From: Yinghuangia seranimata
Lineage (GTDB): Bacteria; Actinomycetota; Actinomycetes; Streptomycetales; Streptomycetaceae
Assembly (NCBI RefSeq): GCF_029953285.1
Contig: NZ_JASAOI010000057.1
Span: forward strand, 1-64,000
Reading direction: 5' to 3'
DNA: 64,000 nucleotides
Positions 39,111-47,510 of this stretch are shown here, one piece after another. Numbering within the stretch: the first letter of the stretch is position 1; each line of letters begins with the position of its first letter. The notes below the pieces were generated by a model. It saw nothing but the letters and a program-made list of their open reading frames with translations. It searched no databases and was not told the DNA's origin. A program made the position numbers and the translations under genes.

Positions 39111-40790
39111 ATGATGCCGCTCGTGACTGCCGGCCCCCGCAAGAGCCTCCGCCGTGTCCTCGAGGACTTCGGTCCCACGCTCCTGGATCTGGTGCACGGC
39201 GACGCCCAGTCGGACCGGGCCGTCGGCGGGGTGGTCATCCATGACCCACGGGACGAGCCCGCCTACCCGCAGCACGCGATCGTGCTCGGGATCGCGCTGT
39301 ACGACGCCGACGGGATCGCCGGGCTGCTGCGCGATCTGGGGGCGCACGATGCGGCGGCCCTGGTCGTGCGCGCGCCGGTCGAGGACACCCCGGGCATTGC
39401 GGCGGCCGCGCGGGAGTCCGGGGTGGCGCTGCTGGCGCTCACGCCGGGGGCGGCGTGGTCGCAGTTGGCCGCGATGCTGCGCACGCTGATCACCGAGGGG
39501 GACGTCGGCGACGCCGGGAGCGAGACGCTCGGCGGCGTCCCCTCCGGTGACCTGTTCGCGCTGGCCAACGCGGTGGCGACGCTGTTGGACGCGCCGATCA
39601 CGATCGAGGACCGCCAGTCGCGGATCCTGGCGTTCTCCGGCCGGCAGGACGAGGCCGACTACTCGCGGGTCGCGACGATCCTCGCGCGCAAGGTCCCGGA
39701 GGGGTATCTGCGGATCTACGACGACCGCGGGGTCTTCGGCGAGCTCTACCGCAGCGACCGCCCCGTCATGGTCAGCCCGGCCACCGTGGAGGAGGGGGAG
39801 ACGGCACTGCCGCGCGCGGCCATCGCGGTCCGGGCCGGCGGCGAGATCCTCGGGTCGATGTGGGCCGCGGTGAAGGAGCCGCTCAGCCCGGCGCGCGAAG
39901 AGGCGTTCCGGGAGGCCGCCCAGTTGGTGGCGCTGCACATGCTGCGGGTGCGGGCCGGCGCCGACGCCGAGAACCGGCTGCGGGCGGACCTGGTGACCAC
40001 GGTGCTCGAGGGCGGCCGGGGCGCGGGGGACGCGCTGGACCGGCTCGGCCTGGTGCACGAGCCGACGGTGGTGATCGCCCTGGGCCTCGCCCCCGGCGGT
40101 GCCGCCGACCACGCGTTCGTCGCCGCGGAACGGGAACGGCTGGCGGGCGCGTTGGCGATCCACCTCAATGCGGTGCAGCCGCGCTCCGCGGTGGCGCTGC
40201 TGGGCGAGGTCGCGTACGCGATCGTCCCGGTGCCGGACGGGCCGGCGGCGGGCCGCGAGCGTGCCCGGCAGATCGCGTCGAGCTTCCTGGAACGGACCGG
40301 CAGCCGGGTCCCGGCGGTGATCGGGATCGGGTCGACCGCGACCGAGCCCGGCGCGCTGGGGCGTTCCCGGGCGAACGCGGACCGTGCGCTGCGGGTCCTG
40401 TTCAGCGGGCAGGTCGCCAAGCGCGTCGCGGTGATCGCCGATGTGCAGATCGAGGCGCTGCTGCTGGAGATGCGCGACCTCGCGGCCGCGAACGGCGACG
40501 AACTGCTGGGTTCCATCGCACGGTTGGTGGCGTACGACGCCAAGCACCAGTCGAGTCTCGTCGAGACGCTGCGGGCGTGGCTGGACGCGTTCGGCGACAT
40601 CGTGGCGGCGTCCTCGAGTCTGTTCGTGCACCCCAACACCTTCCGGTACCGCATCCGCAGGGTGGCCGAGGTGAGCGGCATCGACCTGCAGGACCCCGCG
40701 GAGCGGTTCGCCGCCATGGTGCAGCTGCGGCTCATGCGGCCGGCGCCGCACTCCGCGGACGGATCCCGGGCCGCCGGGCGCCCCGAGTAG
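39111..40790 (+). CDS. PucR/CdaR-family transcriptional regulator
   Basis: A 559-residue regulator. The N-terminal half holds a PucR-type ligand region (QHAIVLGIALYDADGIAGLLRDL) and a GAF-like segment (LANAVATLLDAPITIEDRQSRILAFSG). A GGDEF-like CdaR domain spans about 310-430. The C-terminal PucR HTH (about 490-550) reads SLVETLRAWLDAFGDIVAASSSLFVHPNTFRYRIRRVAEVSGIDL. PucR-type regulators respond to purine, amino-acid or polyamine metabolites. It is convergent with the N-acyl amino acid racemase operon and could be its regulator. ATG ATG at 39111/39114: either may start. Confidence 0.9.
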   Translation: MMPLVTAGPRKSLRRVLEDFGPTLLDLVHGDAQSDRAVGGVVIHDPRDEPAYPQHAIVLGIALYDADGIAGLLRDLGAHDAAALVVRAPVEDTPGIAAAARESGVALLALTPGAAWSQLAAMLRTLITEGDVGDAGSETLGGVPSGDLFALANAVATLLDAPITIEDRQSRILAFSGRQDEADYSRVATILARKVPEGYLRIYDDRGVFGELYRSDRPVMVSPATVEEGETALPRAAIAVRAGGEILGSMWAAVKEPLSPAREEAFREAAQLVALHMLRVRAGADAENRLRADLVTTVLEGGRGAGDALDRLGLVHEPTVVIALGLAPGGAADHAFVAAERERLAGALAIHLNAVQPRSAVALLGEVAYAIVPVPDGPAAGRERARQIASSFLERTGSRVPAVIGIGSTATEPGALGRSRANADRALRVLFSGQVAKRVAVIADVQIEALLLEMRDLAAANGDELLGSIARLVAYDAKHQSSLVETLRAWLDAFGDIVAASSSLFVHPNTFRYRIRRVAEVSGIDLQDPAERFAAMVQLRLMRPAPHSADGSRAAGRPE

Positions 40791-40858
40791 GTCCACGGAG
40801 CGGGCCCGCGGTCGTGGGCGGCGCCGGGCGAGTGCCGGACAGACCGCGCGCGGGCAGG

Positions 40859-40904
40859 CCGAAGGGGGCCGCCCCGCCCTTCGGCTCGGGGCGGCCCCCT
40901 TCGG
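40859..40904. terminator. 17-bp hairpin between PucR and the racemase operon
   Basis: CCGAAGGGGGCCGCCCC (40859-40875) is perfectly complementary to 40888-40904, with a 12-base loop that itself contains a TTCGG turn. It lies between converging stops and can end both transcripts. Confidence 0.85.
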
Positions 40905-40910
40905 TACGGC

Positions 40911-42014
40911 TCAGAGTTCGATCCACTCCGTGGACGTGGTCACGTCGTCGAGGATGTCGGCGACCGGTTCGACGCCCAGGCCCGGGCCCGCGGGGACGGC
41001 CAGGTGGCCGTCGGCGAGCTCGAACGGCGCGGTGACGTCGGTGGCGAAGTAGCGCCGCGAGCCGGACGTGTCACCCGGGAGCGTGAAGCCGGGAAGCGCG
41101 GCGAGGGCCACGTTGGCGGCCCGGCCGAGGCCGGTCTCCAGCATGCCGCCGCACCACACCGGGACACCGTGGGCGACGCACACGTCGTGGATGGCCTTCG
41201 CCTCCAGGTACCCGCCGACGCGTCCCGGCTTGATGTTGATGATCGACGCCGCCCCGAGGGTGATCGCGGCGGCGGCGTCCTCGGCCGACTCGATCGACTC
41301 GTCCAGGCACACCGGGGTCTTCAGCAGCTTCGCGAGGGCGGCGTGCTGGACCATGTCGTCGTCGGCGAGCGGCTGTTCGATCAGCAGCAGGTCGAACGCG
41401 TCGAGTTTGGCGAGCTGCCGCGCGTCGGCCAGCGTGTAGGCGGCGTTCGCGTCGACCTGCAGGAGCAGGTCGTCGCCGAACCGCTCGCGCACCGCGCGGA
41501 CCGGCGCCACGTCCCAGCCCGGTTCGATCTTCAGCTTGATGCGGACGTAGCCCTCGTCGAGGAACCCGCCGACCGTGTCGAGGAGTTCGGGGATCGAGTC
41601 CATGATTCCGACCGAGACCCCGCACGGGACCCGGTCGCGCGCTGCGCCCAGGTAGCCGCCGAACGACTCGCCGGCGGTGCGGAGCTGGGCGTCCAGGACG
41701 GCGGTCTCCAGCGCGGCCTTGGCCATCTTGTGGCCCTTGAACGGGGCGAACGCCCGCTTGACGGCGTGCGCGTCGGCCCGGCCGGCCGGAAGTGCCGGGA
41801 TCAGGAAGCGGCGCAGCACGTCCGCCGCGCCGTCGACGTACTCGGAGCAGTAGCGGGGCTCGGACATGGCCACGCACTCGCCCCACCCCTCCGCCTCGGG
41901 GGTGACGACGCGCACGAGCAGCACGTCGCGTGTGGTCTCGACGCCGAAGGAGGTGCGGAACGGGGCCCGCAGGGGCATGGCGATCCGCCGCAGTTCGATG
42001 CCTGTGATCTTCAT
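40911..42014 (-). CDS. N-acylamino-acid racemase (enolase superfamily, OSBS/NSAR group)
   Basis: A 367-residue enolase-superfamily enzyme. Acid/base residues are the RIKLKIEPGWD Lys-x-Lys at the second strand and Lys in NIKPGRVGG. The metal ligands are QVDANAAY (Asp), LIEQPLADDD (Glu) and CLDESI (Asp). Length and the KPGRVGGYLEA block place it in the OSBS/NSAR branch rather than dipeptide epimerases. No menaquinone genes are nearby. The next genes upstream are a COG3375-type GNAT and an M20 deacylase. This is the gene set of the N-succinylamino-acid racemase pathway for irreversible conversion of D- to L-amino acids. Confidence 0.88.
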   Translation of the reverse strand: MKITGIELRRIAMPLRAPFRTSFGVETTRDVLLVRVVTPEAEGWGECVAMSEPRYCSEYVDGAADVLRRFLIPALPAGRADAHAVKRAFAPFKGHKMAKAALETAVLDAQLRTAGESFGGYLGAARDRVPCGVSVGIMDSIPELLDTVGGFLDEGYVRIKLKIEPGWDVAPVRAVRERFGDDLLLQVDANAAYTLADARQLAKLDAFDLLLIEQPLADDDMVQHAALAKLLKTPVCLDESIESAEDAAAAITLGAASIINIKPGRVGGYLEAKAIHDVCVAHGVPVWCGGMLETGLGRAANVALAALPGFTLPGDTSGSRRYFATDVTAPFELADGHLAVPAGPGLGVEPVADILDDVTTSTEWIEL

Positions 42015-42054
42015 GGTGCCGGACTCCTGGAGAGGGTCGTGGGTCGGTGTCGGG

Positions 42055-42837
42055 TCATGCGGAAGAGCGGGTGACGATGTACCCGGCCCGCCGGTCGAAG
42101 CCGGTGACCGCGGCGCCGTCCGCCATGAGGCCGCCGAGCACGTCGCGCAGCGCCGCGCGCCAGCTCCGTGCGGCCGCCGGGTCGGTCCGGCGGAGCGATT
42201 CGATGTCCGGGGGCAGGCCCACGAGCAGCGTCGCGGCGTCCGTGCGCCCGGTCACGGGTCGGCCGTCGCGGTCGTACAGTGCGATCGCCGCGCCGTCCGG
42301 GACCCGCGCGGGCAGCGGCGCGAGGGCGGCCGCCGCGACGGCTTCCGGCGATGCCAGCTCCCACGAGACCAGGACGCGGTCGGTCTCGTCGCCGCCGTTG
42401 ATGGCGTCGTGCATGTGCCCGTAGAAGCGGGGCAGGTACTCGGCCGGGCGGGCGCCGAGCTTGGCCAGGTTGAAGTGGGCGTTGCGGCGGATGAGCGGGT
42501 CGAACGTCCAGGTGACGCGTGTGAGTCCGCGTTCCAGGGCCCAGTCTCGCTGGTGCTGCTTGAGCGCGAACCCCGCCGCGTAGCCGGGCAGTGCGCCCGT
42601 GACGTGCGAGTGCATGGCCTGGCCGACCGGGGCGGCGAAGAACCCCACCGTCGCGCCGACCAGCCGGTCCCCGGAGTACGCGCCGGCGACGTAGTTGCCG
42701 GCGTGGGACAGCGCCCGCATCTGCTCCGCCGTGATCGGCGCGCTGCCGGGCTCGGAGCGCCAGATCGTGTGGAAGAGCGCGTAGACGGCTTCGAGGTCGT
42801 CGAGCGCGTGCAGCTCGCGGACCGTCAGGTCGCTCAT
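42055..42837 (-). CDS. GNAT-family N-acyltransferase, COG3375 type
   Basis: A 260-residue GNAT protein. VRELHALDDLEAVYALFHTIWRSEP leads into the acetyl-CoA fold. The block ALKQHQRDWALERGLTRVTWTFDPLIRRNAHFNLAKLGA, then YLPRFYGHMHDAINGG and DRVLVSWEL, is the fingerprint of the COG3375 group. In characterised NSAR operons this protein is the N-succinyltransferase acting on D-amino acids. The start overlaps the M20 stop by four bases (ATGA). The C-terminal roughly 90 residues are an extra domain typical of the group. Confidence 0.88.
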   Translation of the reverse strand: MSDLTVRELHALDDLEAVYALFHTIWRSEPGSAPITAEQMRALSHAGNYVAGAYSGDRLVGATVGFFAAPVGQAMHSHVTGALPGYAAGFALKQHQRDWALERGLTRVTWTFDPLIRRNAHFNLAKLGARPAEYLPRFYGHMHDAINGGDETDRVLVSWELASPEAVAAAALAPLPARVPDGAAIALYDRDGRPVTGRTDAATLLVGLPPDIESLRRTDPAAARSWRAALRDVLGGLMADGAAVTGFDRRAGYIVTRSSA

Positions 42838-43958
42838 CGGGTCACCGCCTGGGTCAGGGCCGCGAGCAGCCGCGAGCGCGGCACCATCTCCGCGACCAGT
42901 ACGTGTTCGTGGTCGGCGTGCGCGCCGCCGCCGACCGCGCCCAGGCCGTCGAGGGTCGGGCATCCGACACCGGCGGTGAAGTTCCCGTCGGACGCGCCGC
43001 CGACGGCCGCCGACTGCGGCGGCGCAAGGCCCTCCGCGGCGGCGACGACGCCGGCCAGGTCGAACAGGGCACGGGAGGAGGCCTCTTCGAGCGGCGGGCG
43101 GTTCGGGCCGCCGACGACGTCGACCGTGGCGCCGGGCACCGTCGTGGCCAGGCCGCGGATGATCCGGTCCACGTGGTCCTGTGCCTTGAGGGTGGGGACA
43201 CGCACGTCCACGGTGACCGTGGCCCGCGCGGGGACCGTGTTGGTCGCGGAACCGGCCTGCACCACCGTGGGTACTACGGTCGTCCGCCAGTCGGCGGGCG
43301 CACCGTCGTTGACCTCCGCCGCGACGCGGTCGAGGGCCAGGACCAGGTGCGCCGCCTCGACGGCCGCGTTGACGCCCTTCTCGGGCTCCAGGCCCGAGTG
43401 CGCGGCGCGTCCGTGGACGACCAGCTCGTAGAGCGAGGTCCCCTTGCGGCCCGTCTTCAGCGCACCGCCGTCGGCGGTCGCTTCGAGGACGAACGTGGCC
43501 GCGCAGGCGCGTGCCGCCTCCTCGACCAGCGCCCGCGACGTCGTCGACCCGACCTCCTCGTCGCCGGTGACCACCACGCAGACGCCGTCCAGCGACGGCA
43601 GGGCGGCCAGGGCGTGGAACATCTGCACCAGGCCCGCCTTCATGTCGAAGACCCCGGGGCCGCGCGCGACGCCGCCGTCGACCGACCACGGGTGGGTGGC
43701 CAGCGAGCCCGTCGGCCACACCGTGTCGTGGTGGCCGAGCAGCAGGACGCGGGGCGTGCCGAACATCCAGCGCAGATGGGTGACACCGTCGATCACGATC
43801 CGCTCGGGACGCCCGCCCAGGTGCCGCAGGCCCTGCGCGGCGACGACGTCGGCGCTGCGGGCGACCGCGTCCAGGTCGGCGGAGTACGACTCGCAGACCA
43901 CGAGTTCCTCGAGGTCCGCCAGCATCGTGTCCACCTCGAAGACGGCTCCGGCGCTCAT
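42834..43958 (-). CDS. M20-family metallopeptidase/deacylase (desuccinylase type)
   Basis: A 374-residue M20 dizinc hydrolase of the carboxypeptidase-G2/ArgE-like group. Metal ligands and catalytic residues are visible: LLLGHHDTVWP (His, catalytic Asp), GVFDMKAGL (Asp), VTGDEEVGS (catalytic and metal Glu), FVLEATADG and GGAHADHEHV (His). A small dimerisation domain with RKGTSLYELVVHGRAAHSGLEPEKGVNA lies in the middle. In the NSAR route it removes the N-succinyl group from the L-isomer. It is coupled at both ends by ATGA overlaps, to the M19 remnant and to the GNAT gene. Confidence 0.9.
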   Translation of the reverse strand: MSAGAVFEVDTMLADLEELVVCESYSADLDAVARSADVVAAQGLRHLGGRPERIVIDGVTHLRWMFGTPRVLLLGHHDTVWPTGSLATHPWSVDGGVARGPGVFDMKAGLVQMFHALAALPSLDGVCVVVTGDEEVGSTTSRALVEEAARACAATFVLEATADGGALKTGRKGTSLYELVVHGRAAHSGLEPEKGVNAAVEAAHLVLALDRVAAEVNDGAPADWRTTVVPTVVQAGSATNTVPARATVTVDVRVPTLKAQDHVDRIIRGLATTVPGATVDVVGGPNRPPLEEASSRALFDLAGVVAAAEGLAPPQSAAVGGASDGNFTAGVGCPTLDGLGAVGGGAHADHEHVLVAEMVPRSRLLAALTQAVTR

Positions 43959-44377
43959 CGGGACCACCCCCGGTTCTCGCGGAACAGCCGCAGCACCTTC
44001 CCGCCCAGGACCGCCGTGATGTCCTCCTCGGGCATGCCGCACGTGAGCATGGCCTCGGTGAGGGCGGGCAGTTCGGCGGGGCCGTCGAGACCGGGCAGCG
44101 AGGTGTCGAGCGGAATGCCGGTGTGGTCGGCGTCGCAGCACGGCGGTGTTGCGCACTCGATCATGCGAAGGGTACGGCGCAGCGCGCCCTCCGGACGGAA
44201 CTGGTCGTCGACGAACACGGGCAGCACCTGCACGTCGACCCCGCCCGTGCGCAGCTGCGGAAGCCACCGCTCGCGGAAGAACTCCGCCCAGCGCTCGGGT
44301 GGCCGCTCGACGACCGCCATCAACAGGTCGTTGTGCGTGTCCGCGACGACCGCGCGGTCGTGCAGTTCAACGCTCAC
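43955..44377 (-). pseudogene. Internally deleted membrane (M19) dipeptidase
   Basis: A 140-residue frame. Its first 75 residues match the start of M19 dipeptidases (VVADTHNDLLMAVVERP, with the zinc HxN/D site, then RTGGVDVQVLPVFVD). Its last 55 residues match the end (GLDGPAELPALTEAMLTCGMPEEDITAVLGGKVLRLF). The roughly 220 residues between, including the catalytic and remaining zinc ligands, are missing, apparently by an in-frame deletion near RRTLRMIECA. The GTG start retains an excellent GGGAGG and an overlap with M20, so it may be kept as a translated leader. It cannot be an active dipeptidase. Confidence 0.8.
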
Positions 44378-44497
44378 GTCGATTCCTCCCTATAGGTCTT
44401 CCGTCGACGCTATGAGAGGAGGGGGGCGAGGGCTTCGTGCCTGGCTCCAATACCGGGCGCCGATTCCGTGCCCGCGCACCAAGCGCGCCGCGGCGGA

Positions 44498-44810
44498 CTA
44501 TGCGCTCGAACCCGGGCCGGCGGCGACGTACCGGTGGTCCCGCAGCTGCGCGACCACCGTCTCGACCGGGCTCGCGGTCGAGTCGACCACCGGAAGCAGC
44601 CGTGCCGCCCGGCAAGCTGACAAGGGGGATCTCGGTGCATGCCGCGATCACCACCTGCGCGCCCTGTGCGCCGAGCGTCTCGGCGGCCGTCTCGTACAGC
44701 TCGGCCGCGCGCGTGCCCCGGGTGGACAGCACGCCGACACGCGACACGTCGGGCGTCCCGCAGCGCGGCGCCGATCATGTCGAGGACGGAGAGGTGACTC
44801 GATTCAGCTT
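44498..44810 (-). pseudogene. Frameshifted C-terminal remnant of an Asp/Glu (hydantoin-type) racemase
   Basis: One frame reads VGVLSTRGTRAAELYETAAETLG, then QVVIAACTEIPLV, the second cysteine motif of aspartate/glutamate racemases. A second frame continues PVVDSTASPVETVVAQLRDHRYVAAG to a TAG at 44498-44500. A third, upstream, reads LSVLDMIGAALRDARRV. The switching frames imply at least two frameshifts, and the N-terminal half is missing. It lies at the head of the NSAR operon, which suggests that a larger D-amino-acid gene set has decayed. Confidence 0.7.
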
Positions 44811-44817
44811 CGCGTTG

Positions 44818-45684
44818 TCATCCTCTGCTCGCGGGGTCGGTGGGGGCGGGCAGGGAGTACCGGAGGGTCCCGTCGGCGGCGTGTTCGAGGAGTCCTGCGC
44901 TGGGTGTGGGGAAGTGCGTGCCGATGACGAGCGTGCCGGTGTCGGCGTACCGCGCGACGAACTTCCTTCGGGTCTCCGCGGCTTGGTCGGCATCGGTGTC
45001 GGCGAGGCTGGCCACGTCCGGCTGGACGAACTGCACCGGGTGGTGGACGAGGTCGCCGGTGATCACCGCCCGCTCCCCCGCGGACTCGACGACCACCGCG
45101 ACCTGCCCCGGGGTGTGTCCGGGAGCCGGCTCGAGGCGAACGCCGTCGCACACCTGGTGGTCGGCGTCGACGAAGTCGACCAGTCCCGCGTCGACCAGCG
45201 GATAGACGGTGTCGCTCAGGGTCCCGGGCTCCGTCGCGGTCCAGTACTCCCACTCGGTGCGGGTGATCAGGTGGCGTGCGTTGGGGAACGTCGGGGTCCA
45301 CGCGCCGTCCACCAGACGGGTGTTCCACCCGACGTGGTCGAAGTGGAGGTGCGTGCACACCACGGTGTCGATCGTCTCCGCCGGCCAGCCGAGCGCGGCG
45401 AGGTCGTCGAGCCAGGTGGTGTCGAGCATCTGGAGCATGGGCACCGAGGCCCGGCCGTTGCCCACGCAGGTGTCGACCAGGATCCGGGCGGCACCGGTGT
45501 CGATCAGGAGCGCGTGGACGGACAGCAGGTACGTACCGTCCTCGCGGCTGTAGTCGGGGCCGGGCCACTCGTGGCCCTTGAGGAGCCCCGCGTCCTCAGT
45601 ACGCAGGGCGCCCGCGGCAGGAACGGGCAACTCCGTTTCAAGAACCTTGTGGACAACCGTTGTTCCGATGCGCCACGACGTCAT
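44818..45684 (-). CDS. MBL-fold metallo-hydrolase
   Basis: A 288-residue metallo-beta-lactamase-fold protein. The dizinc motif THLHFDHVGWN (HxHxDH) lies near residue 103, with further ligands His in PAPGHTPGQVAV, Asp in ITGDLVHHP and His in VIGTHFP. The arrangement resembles lactonase/organophosphate-hydrolase-like members; the substrate is unknown. ATG 45684 has GGAGGAGG at good spacing. It is upstream of, and on the same strand as, the racemase remnant and NSAR operon, but probably a separate gene. Confidence 0.9.
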   Translation of the reverse strand: MTSWRIGTTVVHKVLETELPVPAAGALRTEDAGLLKGHEWPGPDYSREDGTYLLSVHALLIDTGAARILVDTCVGNGRASVPMLQMLDTTWLDDLAALGWPAETIDTVVCTHLHFDHVGWNTRLVDGAWTPTFPNARHLITRTEWEYWTATEPGTLSDTVYPLVDAGLVDFVDADHQVCDGVRLEPAPGHTPGQVAVVVESAGERAVITGDLVHHPVQFVQPDVASLADTDADQAAETRRKFVARYADTGTLVIGTHFPTPSAGLLEHAADGTLRYSLPAPTDPASRG

Positions 45685-45822
45685 ACGACCTCCTCCGAGA
45701 GACCGGACAGTTGACGCATCAGTATTGACGATCGTCGCCAACGGGCGCCGGAAATACGCCGACGAAGGGCCGAACGCGCCGCGCGGCGGGACCGCCCGCC
45801 CGGGCCTGGTTAGCCTCGGCGT

Positions 45823-46257
45823 ATGACGACCTCGCTCTGGGCCCCCGACTCCCCTGGTGTGCTGCGACTGCCCTCGGGGCGCCTCGTGCGCGGGCGCGGG
45901 CTGCGGCGCCCGTTGGCGGACGACGGGCCCGCGCCCACGTTCGGGCTGTACCTGCTCGGCCACGAGCCGCCGGAGGTCGCGTGGGCCTCCCGGTGGCTGC
46001 GCTGGCCGGATTTCCGACTGCCTTCCGATCGAACGGACGCCGCCGATGCGCTGCGCGACGCGTGGTCCCGCGCCGCCGCCGAACGTGTCGAGGTGGCGTG
46101 CGGCGGCGGGCGCGGGCGCACGGGAACGGCCTTGGCGTGCCTGGCGGTTCTCGACGGCGTACCGAACGACGAGGCGGTCGCCTACGTGCGGACCCACTAC
46201 GCGAAGGGCGCGGTCGAGACGCCGTGGCAGCGGAGGTACGTGCAGCGGTTCGGCTAG
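45823..46257 (+). CDS. Small cysteine-dependent protein phosphatase
   Basis: A 144-residue DSP/PTP-like protein. The P-loop VACGGGRGRTGTALACLAVL provides Cx5R (Cys about residue 90), although the His that usually precedes Cys is Ala. A likely general acid Asp is in RWPDFRLPSD about 20 residues upstream. The C-terminal DEAVAYVRTHYAKGAVETPWQRRYV matches the helix following the P-loop in actinobacterial protein-tyrosine-phosphatase-like proteins. The size is typical of minimal phosphatases. It is divergent from the MBL gene. Confidence 0.8.
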   Translation: MTTSLWAPDSPGVLRLPSGRLVRGRGLRRPLADDGPAPTFGLYLLGHEPPEVAWASRWLRWPDFRLPSDRTDAADALRDAWSRAAAERVEVACGGGRGRTGTALACLAVLDGVPNDEAVAYVRTHYAKGAVETPWQRRYVQRFG

Positions 46258-46355
46258 GACGACGCCGTCCAACTCGTGTCGCGCACCCCGTGCCGCGGTC
46301 GCACGTCAACGGTCCGAGCGGTGACACGCACCTGAGCGCACCCCGCCCACGCGCG

Positions 46356-47234
46356 CTACGGCTTGGCGTCCGCCACCACGTTGTCGCCCCCCGCACCGCC
46401 CGGGCCCGGGACGGCGCCCGCCGGAAGCTCGCCGCCGTCCGCACCCTCGCCGGCCTCGACCGCGGCCGCCTCCTGCTGGGCCTTCCGCAGCCGCTCGGCC
46501 ATCGCGTCGGTGCGGGCGCGCAGGGCGCGGACGCGCTCGGCGTCGTCCTGGGTGATCGGGGCCGCCGCCGTCACCTGAACGCCCTTGGCCCGCGCGGTCG
46601 CCAGCAGGCTCGCGGAGACGGCGGGCTGCTGGGCGAGCAGCGCGGTCGCGAACAGGCTCGCGCGCAGCGTCTTCTGACGCCCCAGCAGGCCCTTGTACGT
46701 GATCTCGCACGGCACCTCGATCAGGTCGAGCCGGTCCTCGGCCGCCTGTTCGAGGGACGCCAGCGCCACCGTCGCGACCGCTTCGACGACCTTGGTGACC
46801 GCCCACTTGCGGCCCGGCACCGGCGGCAGGACCTCGCGGACGCGGTCGACCTCACCGTCCAGCGCGTCGGTCGTCATGGCCGCGAACGCGTCGTGCACCC
46901 GCAGGCCGAGGACCTTCTCCCACGGCACGAACTCGCCGTCGAAACCGATCCCGTCCGGCCCGAACTTCACGGCGCCCAGCGAGTCCAGCGGACGCAGGAG
47001 CCGAGCCGTCGCGGACGGAATCCGCGGGTGCAGGCACACGAGGACGCCGACCGAGTATTCCCAGGTCGCGACGGCGGGCGAGGCCGGCACCGGCAGCGCA
47101 CCGAGCGCGTTGCGCGCCCAGTCCCCGGACACGACACTCGCCCGACCCGCGCCGACCCGACGGCTGACCGCGTCCCGCCCGCCAGCCGCCGCCGACCCGA
47201 TCGCGCCGCCGATTCCCCGTATCCGGTCCCTCAT
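46356..47234 (-). CDS. Conserved actinobacterial hypothetical protein
   Basis: A 292-residue soluble protein with a Gly/Ala/Arg-rich N-terminus (RDRIRGIGGAIGSAAAGG) that could bind membrane or nucleic acid. A central domain begins ARLLRPLDSLGAVKFGPDGIGFDGEFVPWEKVLGLRVHDAF, resembling a PH-like beta sandwich. A helical region (VTKVVEAVATVALASLEQAAEDRLDL) and a Glu/Ala-rich coiled coil with Gly/Pro tail follow. AAAGG lies before ATG 47234. Function unknown. Confidence 0.72.
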   Translation of the reverse strand: MRDRIRGIGGAIGSAAAGGRDAVSRRVGAGRASVVSGDWARNALGALPVPASPAVATWEYSVGVLVCLHPRIPSATARLLRPLDSLGAVKFGPDGIGFDGEFVPWEKVLGLRVHDAFAAMTTDALDGEVDRVREVLPPVPGRKWAVTKVVEAVATVALASLEQAAEDRLDLIEVPCEITYKGLLGRQKTLRASLFATALLAQQPAVSASLLATARAKGVQVTAAAPITQDDAERVRALRARTDAMAERLRKAQQEAAAVEAGEGADGGELPAGAVPGPGGAGGDNVVADAKP

Positions 47235-47510
47235 GCCCAGCCTTTCGCCTTCGTCGTGACACGGCGGCCGGGCGCACTCAAGTACCGATACCGGCCACCG
47301 CCAACCCGCGACTCTACTGGGCACAAAGTCGCACCGCTGACCTACGGAACCAGGGCATGTCCCAGGACTGACCAGGTGAGACCCGGTCGGCCCTCACCCC
47401 CGCTCCGGGCGACGCTCGGCCAGCCCGCAACCCGCCGGCAACCGTCGAGTTGCAAAGCGTCGGGAAGGATCGTTTGACTCTCCCCCGGGTGGAGACCCGA
47501 GGGTGGGGGC

